A stretch of DNA of 59,433 nt from Methylophaga sp. (GCA_002696735.1 NZSL01000010.1:331882-391314); one strand, 5' to 3'. Counted from the first letter of the stretch, positions 25,672-35,009 are shown. Numbers and translations: made by a program. The notes: generated from the sequence alone by a model not told the origin.

Positions 25672-25986
25672 ATGAGTGATAAAGGATTTTTTGCTTCAAT
25701 CTGCAGCTTTTTTAAAGGCTTGTTTTCGTCTGACAATGACAGTTGTTGTAAACCGGAATCAAAAACTGCAGCAGCACCGAAAAATACAAATGATGGTTTA
25801 ACAGGTGTAGAACGCTACATCCGCAACCAATCACAAAGCGGTTCAAAATTAACTGGTGTTGAAAAATATATTCGCAACAAACTGTCAGCAAATAAACCGA
25901 TGACAGGTGTTGAAAGATACATTCGCAGCAAAGCTAATGCCGCTCCATTAACCGGTGTTGAGCGTTATATTCGCAGCAAAGCTTAA
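25672..25986 (+). CDS. 104-aa protein with four TGVERYIR repeats in the RuMP cluster
   Basis: The protein has an N-terminal amphipathic or hydrophobic stretch (GFFASICSFFKGLF, residues 5-18), a CC pair at 25-26, a flexible Ala/Lys/Asn linker, and then four near-identical short motifs. These start at residues 43, 60, 77 and 93 and read [LM]TGVE[RK]YIR. The spacing of 16-17 residues and the low-complexity linkers suggest a disordered chain with four identical docking sites. It lies between hps1 and tal and has its own leader and promoter. No enzyme motif is seen. A scaffold or anchor for cluster enzymes is an inference. The family is not one I recognise. Confidence 0.75.
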   Translation: MSDKGFFASICSFFKGLFSSDNDSCCKPESKTAAAPKNTNDGLTGVERYIRNQSQSGSKLTGVEKYIRNKLSANKPMTGVERYIRSKANAAPLTGVERYIRSKA

Positions 25987-26125
25987 TTAGCCTTTATTAC
26001 GAATAACTTACCCGCCACCTAATGATGGTGGGAAAATAATCGGTATTAAACCGGCTATGGTCGTCGTGATATTAAAAAAATTTTAAGCTCAACAGCTCTA
26101 CAAACTAACTCAAGAAGGTAAGAAA

Positions 26126-27109
26126 ATGGCGAATTTACTTGATCAATTAAAGCAAATGACCGTCGTTGTTGCTGATACGGGTGATATTCAAGCAATTGAA
26201 AAATACACTCCACGTGATGCAACAACCAACCCATCACTGATTACAGCTGCAGCGCAAATGCCTCAGTATCAAGGCATTGTTGACGATACATTGAAAGCAG
26301 CACGTCAATCACTTGGCGCTGATGCACCTGCATCTGAAGTTGTCTCTTTGGCTTTTGACCGTCTGGCCGTATCTTTTGGTCTGAAAATTCTGGAAATCAT
26401 CCCAGGTCGTGTTTCTACTGAAGTAGATGCCCGTCTTTCTTATGACACTGAAGCCACTATCGCTAAGGGTCGTGACCTGATTGCACAATACGAAGCAGCA
26501 GGTGTTTCACGTGATCGCATTCTGATCAAAATTGCTTCAACATGGGAAGGCATTCAGGCTGCAGCCGTTTTGGAAAAAGAAGGTATTCACTGTAACCTGA
26601 CTCTGCTGTTTGGTCTGCACCAAGCCGTAGCCTGTGCTGAAAATGGTATTACGCTGATTTCTCCATTTGTTGGACGTATCCTTGACTGGTATAAAAAAGA
26701 TACTGGTCGTGATTCATATCCTTCAAACGAAGATCCAGGTGTACTGTCAGTCACAGAAATTTACAGCTACTACAAAAAATTTGGTTATAACACTGAAGTT
26801 ATGGGTGCAAGTTTCCGTAACGTTGGTGAAATCACTGAATTGGCGGGTGTTGACTTGCTGACCATTTCTCCAGCTCTGTTGGATGAATTACAAAACACAG
26901 AAGGCACTCTGGAGCGTAAACTGTCTCCAGAAGTCGCAGCTAAATCTGATGTTGCAAAACTGAATTTGGACAAAGCCACTTTCGATGCCATGCATGCTGA
27001 AAACCGCATGGCAGCAGAAAAACTGTCAGAAGGTATCGATGGTTTTGCCAAAGCACTGGAATCACTGGAAGAACTGCTGGCTACACGTCTGGCAAATCTG
27101 GAAAGCTAA
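26126..27109 (+). CDS. tal: Transaldolase
   Basis: A 327-aa class I transaldolase of the TalB type, which transfers a dihydroxyacetone unit between sugar phosphates in the regeneration part of the RuMP cycle. The TTNPSL motif (33-38) and the Schiff-base lysine Lys135 in [11 protein letters not shown] are present. [12 protein letters not shown] and the length match the family. AGAAGG precedes the ATG. It ends at a strong hairpin, so it forms its own transcript or ends a short one begun upstream. Confidence 0.97.
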   Translation: MANLLDQLKQMTVVVADTGDIQAIEKYTPRDATTNPSLITAAAQMPQYQGIVDDTLKAARQSLGADAPASEVVSLAFDRLAVSFGLKILEIIPGRVSTEVDARLSYDTEATIAKGRDLIAQYEAAGVSRDRILIKIASTWEGIQAAAVLEKEGIHCNLTLLFGLHQAVACAENGITLISPFVGRILDWYKKDTGRDSYPSNEDPGVLSVTEIYSYYKKFGYNTEVMGASFRNVGEITELAGVDLLTISPALLDELQNTEGTLERKLSPEVAAKSDVAKLNLDKATFDAMHAENRMAAEKLSEGIDGFAKALESLEELLATRLANLES

Positions 27110-27128
27110 TTATTGATTAGCAATCTGC

Positions 27129-27166
27129 AATCAGGTTGCGGATTATCCGCAACCTGATTCAACAGA
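27129..27166 (+). terminator. Hairpin after tal
   Basis: A perfect 14-bp stem (27129-27142 with 27146-27159) has a 3-nt loop. Only a short T run follows at 27167-27170, so termination may be partial. Confidence 0.7.
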
Positions 27167-27177
27167 TTTTGGCTCAA

Positions 27178-27207
27178 TTGACTTATCGCCAAATTCTGAA
27201 CTATAGT
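27178..27207 (+). promoter_or_regulatory. Sigma-70 promoter of hps2-hpi
   Basis: TTGACT (27178-27183) and TATAGT (27202-27207) are 18 bp apart, matching the hps1 promoter in both hexamers and spacing. Confidence 0.75.
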
Positions 27208-27267
27208 CCCGCTCGCACTGCGAAACGTGGCAATAATTTTTATTAAAATTTTTAGGAGTAAATACAC

Positions 27268-27903
27268 ATGGCTGAAATTCAAATGGCTCTGGATTCATTG
27301 GATTTTGACGCAACTATGGCGCTGGCTGAACAAGTCGCACCTTACGTCGATATTCTGGAAATCGGTACACCTTGCATCAAGTACAACGGTCTGAAATTAG
27401 TTAAAGCTCTGAAAGCTGCTCACCCAGACAAGAAAATTCTGGTTGACCTGAAAACTATGGATGCTGGTGAATACGAAGCAACTCCTTTCTTTGAAGCTGG
27501 TGGTGATATCACTACTGTATTGGGTGCTTCTGATGAAGCGACCATGAAAGGTGTTATCAAAGCTGCAAACGCTAACAATGCAGAAGCTCAAATCGATTTG
27601 ATCGGTGTTGAAGACAAATCTGCTGTTGCAAAACAAGCTGCTGCTAACGGCGCGCACATCATCGGTGTTCACACTGGTCTGGACGCTCAAGCTGCTGGTC
27701 AAACTCCATTCGAAGATCTGAAAACCATCGCTGGTCTGGGTCTGAATGTTAAAGTTTCTGTTGCTGGTGGTATCAACAAAGACACCATTCAAAGCACAGT
27801 TCGTGCTGGTGCTGATATCGTTGTTGTTGGTGCTGCAATCTATGGCGCACCTTCTCCAGCAGAATCTGCTAAAGAACTGCGTGCATTGGTTGACGCAGCA
27901 TAA
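27268..27903 (+). CDS. hps: 3-hexulose-6-phosphate synthase (copy 2)
   Basis: A 211-aa paralogue of the protein at 24756, with the same catalytic and phosphate-binding motifs (DLKTMDAGEYE, VAGGINKDT, VVVGAAIYGA). Differences are scattered and mostly conservative. Unlike copy 1 it is followed 11 bp later by the isomerase gene, so this is the operon copy that makes both enzymes together. TTAGGAG lies before the ATG. Two copies with similar strong promoters suggest a high demand for formaldehyde fixation. Confidence 0.97.
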   Translation: MAEIQMALDSLDFDATMALAEQVAPYVDILEIGTPCIKYNGLKLVKALKAAHPDKKILVDLKTMDAGEYEATPFFEAGGDITTVLGASDEATMKGVIKAANANNAEAQIDLIGVEDKSAVAKQAAANGAHIIGVHTGLDAQAAGQTPFEDLKTIAGLGLNVKVSVAGGINKDTIQSTVRAGADIVVVGAAIYGAPSPAESAKELRALVDAA

Positions 27904-27914
27904 GGATTAGTAAA

Positions 27915-28454
27915 ATGACAATGCATCGTGATCTAGTTGTAAACAAAATCACTGATATTCTGAAGGCAACTGACAGTTCACTTGAAGCCGAATTTGTTGC
28001 TATGTGTGATGATGCCAAGCGCATCTTCATCACAGGCGCAGGTCGTTCAAGACTGGTAGGCAACTTTCTGGGTATGAGATTGATGCATAGTGGTTATACC
28101 GTCTATGTTCAAGGTGAAATCAGTACACCAAGTATCCGTGAAGGCGATTTGTTAATCGTTATTTCCGGTTCTGGTGAAACAACACAGCTGGTTTCATTTG
28201 CTAATAAAGCTAAATCTGAGAATGCTAAAGTGGTTTTGATTTGTTCAAAATCCAGTTCAACGATTGGTGATATCGCAGATAAAACAATTCAGATTGGTAC
28301 TGATAATAGCTTTGCCCCAACAAAGGGCATGCCAATGGGAACCATGTTTGAATTGTCTACTTTGATTTTCCTGGAAGCCATCGTTTCTCATTTAATTCAT
28401 GAGAAAGGTATTCCAGAAGAAGAAATGAAATATAGACACGCTAATATGGAATAA
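27915..28454 (+). CDS. hpi: 6-phospho-3-hexuloisomerase
   Basis: A 179-aa sugar-isomerase (SIS) domain enzyme that converts hexulose 6-phosphate to fructose 6-phosphate, the second RuMP step. The phosphate-binding stretches GAGRSRLVGNFLGMRL and ISGSGETTQ, and the C-terminal GTMFELS, are those of the family. It is translated from an AAGGATTAG site right after hps2 and followed by a strong terminator. Confidence 0.96.
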   Translation: MTMHRDLVVNKITDILKATDSSLEAEFVAMCDDAKRIFITGAGRSRLVGNFLGMRLMHSGYTVYVQGEISTPSIREGDLLIVISGSGETTQLVSFANKAKSENAKVVLICSKSSSTIGDIADKTIQIGTDNSFAPTKGMPMGTMFELSTLIFLEAIVSHLIHEKGIPEEEMKYRHANME

Positions 28455-28480
28455 CCACTTTCCTTAGCAAAAAATAAAAA

Positions 28481-28510
28481 ACGGGCAATCTTCGGGTTGC
28501 CCGTTTTTTT
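28481..28510 (+). terminator. Terminator of hps2-hpi
   Basis: ACGGGCAA (28481-28488) pairs with TTGCCCGT (28497-28504) and is followed by a T run, with A residues upstream. Confidence 0.9.
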
Positions 28511-28580
28511 ATGTCTGTCGTTCTCGTCCTTCAAAACGGTATAATATCTGGCTATTTAAATTAAATCGGTTCTGAGAGTT

Positions 28581-29984
28581 ATGTCCGCCAAAACACTTTA
28601 TGACAAATTATGGGATCAACATGTTATCCGCAGCGAACAGGATGGTACTGCACTGATTTATATTGATCGTCATCTGGTTCACGAAGTCACCTCTCCGCAG
28701 GCTTTTGAAGGCTTGCGCCTGGCTGGCCGTATTCCATATCGTTTGAATTCAATTTTGGCAACGCCGGATCACAATGTACCAACCAGCCATCGTGAACAAG
28801 GTATTGCCGATCCAATTTCACGGTTACAGGTTGAAACGCTGGATCAAAATTGCGCACAATTTGGTATTACTGAGTTTGGCCTGAATGATTTACGTCAGGG
28901 CATTGTGCATGTTGTCGGCCCGGAACAGGGCGCTACCCTACCTGGTATGACGGTAGTTTGTGGTGACTCGCATACCTCTACGCATGGTGCTTTTGGTGCA
29001 TTAGCTTTTGGTATTGGTACATCGGAAGTTGAGCACGTAATGGCAACGCAATGCCTGATTCAACGCAAATCCAAGAACATGCTGGTAAAAGTCGAAGGAC
29101 ATGTAAACCCAGGTATTACGGCGAAAGATATCGTTCTGGCCATTATCGGTAAAATTGGTACCGCTGGCGGTACCGGCTACGCCATTGAATTCGCCGGTGA
29201 AGCCATTCAGGATTTATCCATGGAAGGACGGATGACTGTTTGCAACATGACGATTGAAGCAGGTGCCCGTGCTGGAATGATCGCTGTGGATGACACAACA
29301 ATTAATTATCTGAAAGATCGCCCTTTTGCGCCTAAGGGGGAAAACTGGGATAAAGCCATGGCAGCCTGGCGTGACTTACACAGTGATGCTGATGCGCATT
29401 TTGATAAGGTCGTGGTACTGGATGCCAACCAAATCAAACCTCAGGTTACCTGGGGCACCTCCCCAGAAATGGTGGTTCCCGTTGATGCCAATATTCCAGA
29501 TCCCGCTGCAGAAAGTGATGCTGTGAAACGCAATGGCATGCTGAAAGCACTGAAATACATGGGCTTGAATGCGAATCAGCCAGTTCAGGAGATTCGTCTG
29601 GACAGAGTATTTATCGGTTCCTGCACCAACTCACGTATTGAAGATTTACGCGAAGCTGCTGCAGCAATTAAAGGCGGAAAGGTCTCCGCTACTGTAAAGC
29701 AAGCGATGGTTGTTCCGGGATCGGGATTAGTGAAACAACAGGCTGAACAGGAAGGTCTGGATAAAATCTTTGTAGAAGCAGGCTTTGAATGGCGTGATCC
29801 AGGTTGCTCGATGTGTCTGGCAATGAATGCAGATCGTCTGGAAGCAGGTGAACATTGTGCCTCTACATCCAATCGCAACTTTGAGGGACGTCAGGGGCAA
29901 GGTGGTCGTACACACCTGGTGAGTCCTGCAATGGCGGCAGCCGCGGCAATTGCCGGCCACTTTGTTGATATTACTACGCATTAA
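28581..29984 (+). CDS. leuC: 3-isopropylmalate dehydratase, large subunit
   Basis: A 467-aa aconitase-family enzyme of leucine synthesis that needs LeuD as partner. The N-terminus ([12 protein letters not shown]), the substrate loop DHNVPTS, and the cluster ligands in IGSCTNSR and [11 protein letters not shown] are in place, so the 4Fe-4S site is complete. A TATAAT at 28540-28545 could be its -10 box. leuD and leuB are not next to it. prmB follows with a TAATG overlap, which is not the usual leuCD order, so the small subunit must be encoded elsewhere. Confidence 0.97.
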   Translation: MSAKTLYDKLWDQHVIRSEQDGTALIYIDRHLVHEVTSPQAFEGLRLAGRIPYRLNSILATPDHNVPTSHREQGIADPISRLQVETLDQNCAQFGITEFGLNDLRQGIVHVVGPEQGATLPGMTVVCGDSHTSTHGAFGALAFGIGTSEVEHVMATQCLIQRKSKNMLVKVEGHVNPGITAKDIVLAIIGKIGTAGGTGYAIEFAGEAIQDLSMEGRMTVCNMTIEAGARAGMIAVDDTTINYLKDRPFAPKGENWDKAMAAWRDLHSDADAHFDKVVVLDANQIKPQVTWGTSPEMVVPVDANIPDPAAESDAVKRNGMLKALKYMGLNANQPVQEIRLDRVFIGSCTNSRIEDLREAAAAIKGGKVSATVKQAMVVPGSGLVKQQAEQEGLDKIFVEAGFEWRDPGCSMCLAMNADRLEAGEHCASTSNRNFEGRQGQGGRTHLVSPAMAAAAAIAGHFVDITTH

Positions 29985-30913
29985 TGGCGACCAATTATCA
30001 AGCCGCTGAGGCTGAACTCAGTACCTTGCGTGATTTTCTGCGATGGACCACCTCACGGTTTGAAGAAGCCAGATTATTTTTTGGTCATGGCAATAACGAT
30101 GCGTTTAATGAAGCCACACAACTGATTCTGCATAGCCTGAAACTTCCGGTAACTAAATTACCGGAATTGTTTCTCGATGCAAGGCTGTGTAGTGCTGAAA
30201 AACAGGCTTTATTGCATTTGGTCAAACGGCGAATTGAAGAACGGGTACCTGTTCCCTATCTGACGCATGAAGCCTGGTTTGCTGGCCTGCCTTTTTATGT
30301 CGATGAACGTGTACTCATTCCACGTTCTCCTTTTGCCGAATTAATTGATAGCCAATTTGCTCCCTGGTTACAGGATGCAGATTCGGTCGAACGTATTCTG
30401 GATATGTGTACTGGCAGTGCCTGCATCGCAATTGCACTGGCCATGACGTTTGAAGGTGCTGAAGTTGATGCTGTTGATATCAGTGATGAAGCGTTGAGCG
30501 TCGCCCAGATTAATAAAAACAAACATTTGCTCGGAGATGAGCTGTCGCTTATAAAATCAGATCTATGGACGGAATTAAATCAATCTCGCCAATATGATTT
30601 GATTATCAGTAATCCCCCGTACGTGGGGGATCTTGAGATGTCCAGCTTACCAGCGGAATATCATCATGAACCGGTCCATGCGCTGCAGGCTGATGATAAT
30701 GGTCTTGCTCTGGTAGAACAGATCATTATTGGCGCAGCGACGTTTCTTTCGCCACAGGGATTATTGTTTGTTGAAGTAGGCAATAGCGATCTCGCAGTGG
30801 ATGAAAGATGGCCGGAAACACATTTTTTATGGCTGGATCTGGAGCAAGGTGGTCATGGGATCTTTATGCTGACCCAAGCACAATGTGCTGAGTTTGCAGC
30901 CGCTTATTCCTGA
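29984..30913 (+). CDS. prmB: Ribosomal protein L3 N5-glutamine methyltransferase
   Basis: A 309-aa SAM-dependent enzyme that methylates a glutamine of ribosomal protein L3. An N-terminal helical domain (EARLFFGHGNNDAFNEA) is followed by the SAM motif ILDMCTGSACIAIALA and the catalytic NPPYVG. The N-terminal features favour PrmB over the release-factor enzyme PrmC. It is translationally coupled to leuC. Its end overlaps by 10 bp the end of the convergent GGDEF gene. Confidence 0.93.
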   Translation: MATNYQAAEAELSTLRDFLRWTTSRFEEARLFFGHGNNDAFNEATQLILHSLKLPVTKLPELFLDARLCSAEKQALLHLVKRRIEERVPVPYLTHEAWFAGLPFYVDERVLIPRSPFAELIDSQFAPWLQDADSVERILDMCTGSACIAIALAMTFEGAEVDAVDISDEALSVAQINKNKHLLGDELSLIKSDLWTELNQSRQYDLIISNPPYVGDLEMSSLPAEYHHEPVHALQADDNGLALVEQIIIGAATFLSPQGLLFVEVGNSDLAVDERWPETHFLWLDLEQGGHGIFMLTQAQCAEFAAAYS

Positions 30914-32223
30914 GTTTCACTGACCGGACTTTCAGACTCTGACTCAAAAATCCTTACACAATTACGGCCCGCCATTTTAGCCTGATACATTGCCCGATCA
31001 GCCATTTCAAACAGGCTGTTAAGCGTGTCCTGTTTATCCTGTCGAAGCGTTGCCACACCAACACTGATTGTAATACCGATACCAGCGGGCTTAAATCGCG
31101 TCAGCCGTTTCTGCATACGTTGCATCAACAGTGCCGCAGTCTGATTGTCACAACCTGGTAAAAGCAAGACAAACTCTTCACCGGACCAGCGGGCAATCAT
31201 ATCAACATCACGAACGTGGCGTTTGAGCCAGTTACCCAATTCCGCCAGCAGATTGTCGCCACGGACAAAACCATACTGTTCGTTGATGGCTCGAAAATGA
31301 TCTAAATCGATAACCGCCATCGCCAAATCACGTTTGAATCGATAGGCCTCACTTAAATATTTACCGGCAAATTCCCGTAGTGCATGACGGTTAAATAATT
31401 GCGTCAGCTCATCCAGCATTGCCAGACTGCATAGTGAGTTTTGCTGTGCCCGCAGTTCTCGGAAATTCTGATAGCTGGTAATGTGATTAAACACCCGTTG
31501 ACGCAGTTCTTCACGGACAATCGGTTTAGAAACAAAATCATTTACGCCGAGATGAAATAACTCAATTTTGCGTGACACATTATCAAAGCCGGAAGTCGCG
31601 ATGATGGGTACATTGCCATAGTCTTCACGCAAACGACGAATCTTTCTCACCAGCGTAATTCCGCTCATACTGCCCTCCAGCATGATATCGGTAATCACCA
31701 GATCATAATCGCCGCCACTGAAGGCCTCCCATGCTTCTTCTGCAAAGGTATAAGCATCAACATCCAGCCCCATATCGGTTAATAAATCGATAATGATGGT
31801 CTGTAAAACCCGGGAATCTTCGATAAACAGTACTCGGCCGGATAACTGGCGGGTTTCGCGCTGAGCCAGGCGTTGCACATAAATACCTAATTCGGATTCG
31901 TCATGCTTGCTGAAAATGTCGGTGGCACCGGCCAGCAATGCCTGCTTGAGGGTTCGGGCGTTATCCGTTTCTGTCATCACCAGCACAGCAGCATAATCAT
32001 AGCCGTTGATTGCTCGTAATTGACCGCAGAACTCGCTGCCAGCGATATCCGACAGATCATCACTGCAACAAACTAATCGATATCGTGTCTGCTGAGCATG
32101 TTCAAGACCTTGATTCCCAGTCTCTGCGTGGTCCACTTCAAACCCGGCAGCCGATAATAGTGCACGAGCCTTATTACGAAATTCAGTAGATGCGTCTACT
32201 ACTAATGCATTGAGTTTTTGCAC
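30904..32223 (-). CDS. Two-receiver response regulator with diguanylate cyclase domain
   Basis: A 439-aa PleD-like protein (REC-REC-GGDEF) that would make cyclic di-GMP. Receiver 2 has its phosphorylation Asp in YDLVITDIM. In receiver 1 the matching position is Ser54 (LVCCSDDLSD), so it is probably not phosphorylated and may serve in dimer contacts. The cyclase active site reads SGEEF, an accepted variant of GGDEF. RDVD five residues before it is a likely inhibitory I-site. The start is GTG at 32223, with AGGA upstream. No partner kinase is near. Confidence 0.92.
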   Translation of the reverse strand: MQKLNALVVDASTEFRNKARALLSAAGFEVDHAETGNQGLEHAQQTRYRLVCCSDDLSDIAGSEFCGQLRAINGYDYAAVLVMTETDNARTLKQALLAGATDIFSKHDESELGIYVQRLAQRETRQLSGRVLFIEDSRVLQTIIIDLLTDMGLDVDAYTFAEEAWEAFSGGDYDLVITDIMLEGSMSGITLVRKIRRLREDYGNVPIIATSGFDNVSRKIELFHLGVNDFVSKPIVREELRQRVFNHITSYQNFRELRAQQNSLCSLAMLDELTQLFNRHALREFAGKYLSEAYRFKRDLAMAVIDLDHFRAINEQYGFVRGDNLLAELGNWLKRHVRDVDMIARWSGEEFVLLLPGCDNQTAALLMQRMQKRLTRFKPAGIGITISVGVATLRQDKQDTLNSLFEMADRAMYQAKMAGRNCVRIFESESESPVSETQE

Positions 32224-32269
32224 TATGCCAATCCTTTATTCTAATGTGCATTCTGCCTGTTGCTGAACA

Positions 32270-32971
32270 TTAACAGCAAGCTTTCCCTGACAGAATTTGT
32301 TGCGTAAAACTTGTCCGAAGGTAAAAACCACAAGGATGATACCATTCTTCCTCGCCGTCATGCCCTATCTGCCGGGTAATTACCCGACTATTGGCTGCTT
32401 TGGGCCTTATCTGTAAAAAACGTCCCAGTTTCGCTGTCACGGCACCTTCAGCTATCATTATTTCCATCAACTCTTCCCAGTCCTGCTGCAGCACTGTTTC
32501 CTGCTGTTCTGAAGGCTGCCATAAAATCGCCTGTCCAATAAATCGATCCGCTAATGCTATAGCGTTATCGGCTTCAACCGGCAACCACAAAACCTTGCTC
32601 AGTTTACGACGTAACCATGATGTCTGCCAATGCGTTTCAGACAGAGCTTTGGGAGTCACCGTGCAGACATATGTCGATTCTTTTGGCTCACCGCGGGTAT
32701 TCAATGGAATGGTTTTTAATTCAATACCCAAAGCAACAAAATCCGGTTCCGCTTGATTACCGGCATCGGCGCCCAGAATGCGCTCCAGTAGATTCCCTAA
32801 CCAACCTTTATGACGGCGCAAATCTACAGGAACCGTCAGGCCGGATTGCTGTGCAAGCTGACCCACCGTTTTGCCAGCTATTTGTTGGCAACGATGCATC
32901 AGTTCAGCTTCAGAGGCAGGGGGAGAAACTGGAACCGGTTCCGGGTAAATATGATCAGACATGAGTGACAT
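32270..32971 (-). CDS. mutH: DNA mismatch repair endonuclease MutH
   Basis: A 233-aa nicking enzyme that cuts the unmethylated strand at hemimethylated GATC sites during mismatch repair. The active-site set Asp77, Glu84 and Lys86 (DFVALGIELKT) is complete, and the length fits. The start may be either of two in-frame ATGs (32971 or 32962). Presence of MutH implies a Dam methylase elsewhere in the genome. It is divergent from yadG. Confidence 0.95.
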   Translation of the reverse strand: MSLMSDHIYPEPVPVSPPASEAELMHRCQQIAGKTVGQLAQQSGLTVPVDLRRHKGWLGNLLERILGADAGNQAEPDFVALGIELKTIPLNTRGEPKESTYVCTVTPKALSETHWQTSWLRRKLSKVLWLPVEADNAIALADRFIGQAILWQPSEQQETVLQQDWEELMEIMIAEGAVTAKLGRFLQIRPKAANSRVITRQIGHDGEEEWYHPCGFYLRTSFTQQILSGKACC

Positions 32972-33010
32972 GATAATCTAGTACGTTTAAATCTGCTTAA
33001 GGCGATTCCG

Positions 33011-33934
33011 GTGAAAGCGCTTACTATAGAACATCTGAATAAAACCTATCGCAATGGCTTGGAAGCACTCAAAGATATCAATCTGACGGTTGAAGAAGGT
33101 GATTTTTTTGCACTGTTAGGGCCAAATGGCGCTGGCAAATCCACTACCATCAGCATTCTAACGTCGTTAGTCACAAAAACCAGTGGCTCGGTAACCATCT
33201 TTGATGCCGATCTGGACAGTCAAACCGAGTTGGCTAAAAGTTATATCGGGTTGGTGCCGCAGGAATTTAATTTTAATGGTTTTGAGCAGGTTAAACACAT
33301 TCTGGTGACGCAGGCAGGCTATTACGGAGTTCCAGCAAAAGAGGCCGAACCGCGAGCCGATGTCTTGCTGAAACAATTAGGACTTTGGGAAAAACGTCAT
33401 ACGCCTTCAAGATCATTATCTGGAGGTATGAAGCGCCGATTGATGATTGCCCGGGCGCTGGTACACAATCCACGCCTGCTTATATTGGATGAGCCAACAG
33501 CGGGTGTGGATATTGAGCTGCGGCGCTCAATGTGGGTGTTTTTACGTGAAATCAATCAACGTGGCACCACTATCATCCTGACGACGCACTATCTTGAAGA
33601 AGCGGAAAATCTGTGTCGCAATATTGCCATCATCGACAAGGGCCGTATCGTTGAAAATACTGATATGAAATCGTTATTAAATCGCCTGGATAAAGAAACT
33701 TTTGTACTGGATCTGCTGGAACCTCTGACTGACAGCAGTTTGCTACAGGGGATTGAATATCATCAGGTAGATCCAACAACTATAGAGGTCGAACTTCAGC
33801 GCCAGGAGGGCCTGAATGATTTATTCACGGTGTTAACCGAACGCGGCATAAAAGTAGGCAGTATGAAAAACAAGGTGAATCGTCTCGAAGAATTATTTTT
33901 AACCCTGGTTGAACGTCCGGAGTCTGTTGAATGA
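33011..33934 (+). CDS. yadG: ABC-2 type exporter, ATP-binding protein
   Basis: A 307-aa ATPase with Walker A GPNGAGKST, signature LSGGMKRR, Walker B LLILDEPTAGVD and the H-loop TTHYLEEAE. The stretch LVPQEFNFNGFEQV and the end KANRLEELF-type (here NKVNRLEELFLTLVE) match E. coli YadG closely in my memory of that family. The start is GTG at 33011. Its stop overlaps the permease start by 4 bp. The exported substrate of YadGH is not known. Confidence 0.92.
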   Translation: MKALTIEHLNKTYRNGLEALKDINLTVEEGDFFALLGPNGAGKSTTISILTSLVTKTSGSVTIFDADLDSQTELAKSYIGLVPQEFNFNGFEQVKHILVTQAGYYGVPAKEAEPRADVLLKQLGLWEKRHTPSRSLSGGMKRRLMIARALVHNPRLLILDEPTAGVDIELRRSMWVFLREINQRGTTIILTTHYLEEAENLCRNIAIIDKGRIVENTDMKSLLNRLDKETFVLDLLEPLTDSSLLQGIEYHQVDPTTIEVELQRQEGLNDLFTVLTERGIKVGSMKNKVNRLEELFLTLVERPESVE

Positions 33935-34710
33935 ATAACCGCCGCCAGCATCACTGGATTGCCTTTTCAACCATCGTCACCCGGGAAATCAGGCGATTCC
34001 TGCGGATTTGGGCTCAAACGCTGTTACCACCAGCGATAACCATGACGTTATATTTCATTATTTTCGGTAATCTGATTGGTAGCCGAATTGGTGAGATGGA
34101 GGGTTTCAGTTATATGGAATATATCGCCCCCGGCATCATCATGATGGCGATTATCAACAATGCCTATTCCAATGTCGCTTCGTCTTTTTTCAGTGCCAAG
34201 TTTCAAAATCATATTGAAGAGCTGATGGTTTCTCCCGTTCCCAACTATATTATCCTCGCAGGATATGTTGTCGGTGGAGCAGCCCGCGGCCTGTTTGTTG
34301 GACTCATTGTGACATTGGTTTCACTGATATTTACCAAACTTACCGTTCAACATATCGGTATTACCATTAGCATGGTCTTTCTCAGTGCCGTCATGTTTGC
34401 ATTAGGCGGATTTATTAACGCCTTATACGCCCGCAGCTTTGATGAAGTCTCAATCATTCCAACCTTTATCCTCACCCCGCTGACTTATCTGGGTGGCGTA
34501 TTTTATTCGATATCACTACTGCCCGAGTTCTGGCAAAACGTTTCCATGCTGAATCCGGTTTTATACATGGTCAATGCATTCCGTTATGGCATTTTAGGTG
34601 TTTCGGATATTCCGGTAGCCGCTGCTTTTGCCATCATCCTGGCCTTTATCGCTGCACTGACAAGCTATGCGCTTTATCTGCTGCATAAAGGTACTGGCTT
34701 AAGGAATTGA
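33931..34710 (+). CDS. yadH: ABC-2 type exporter, permease
   Basis: A 259-aa membrane protein with six likely helices and the ABC-2 family block PLTYLGGVFYSISLLPEFWQ. The N-terminal TLLPPAITMTLYFIIFGNLIGSRIG matches YadH. It is coupled to yadG by a 4-bp overlap. The gene ends 6 bp before inverted-repeat element C. Confidence 0.92.
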   Translation: MNNRRQHHWIAFSTIVTREIRRFLRIWAQTLLPPAITMTLYFIIFGNLIGSRIGEMEGFSYMEYIAPGIIMMAIINNAYSNVASSFFSAKFQNHIEELMVSPVPNYIILAGYVVGGAARGLFVGLIVTLVSLIFTKLTVQHIGITISMVFLSAVMFALGGFINALYARSFDEVSIIPTFILTPLTYLGGVFYSISLLPEFWQNVSMLNPVLYMVNAFRYGILGVSDIPVAAAFAIILAFIAALTSYALYLLHKGTGLRN

Positions 34711-34716
34711 AGAGCA

Positions 34717-35001
34717 TTAATCACAGAGACACAGAGGGCACAGAGTTTTATAAATAGCTTGTGGCTTATGTTGACTGACGTTTAAGTGGTGTTTTAAGGC
34801 ATTTAAAAAATAATCCGCAGATTACGCAGATGCACGCAGATTAAATAAATGGTTTTCAGGTTGATGCAGTAATGCATCACAAAAGAACTCTGAGGGCTAG
34901 CTTCTTTCAAACCGACTTGTTAAAGCATTCATAAAACATCTGCGAAAATCTGCGTAATCTGCGGATATAACAACCAAAAGCCTCTGTGTCTCTGTGGTTA
35001 C
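34717..35001. repeat. Inverted-repeat element C (gene-less, 285 bp)
   Basis: The left tip TTAATCACAGAGACACAGAG and the right tip (read inversely, AACCACAGAGACACAGAG) are near-perfect inverted copies. The inner inverted pair is built on CCGCAGATTACGCAGA (left 34814-34840, right 34937-34967). It occupies the whole gap between the convergent yadH and dusA genes and has no gene. It belongs to the same family as the elements at 19635 and 22201. Confidence 0.75.
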
Positions 35002-35009
35002 TTTTAGTC

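Noticed and set aside
27397-27792. 131-aa antisense frame
   Set aside because: Shadow of hps2; rich in Ser, Phe and Val as expected from reverse reading of a codon-biased gene.
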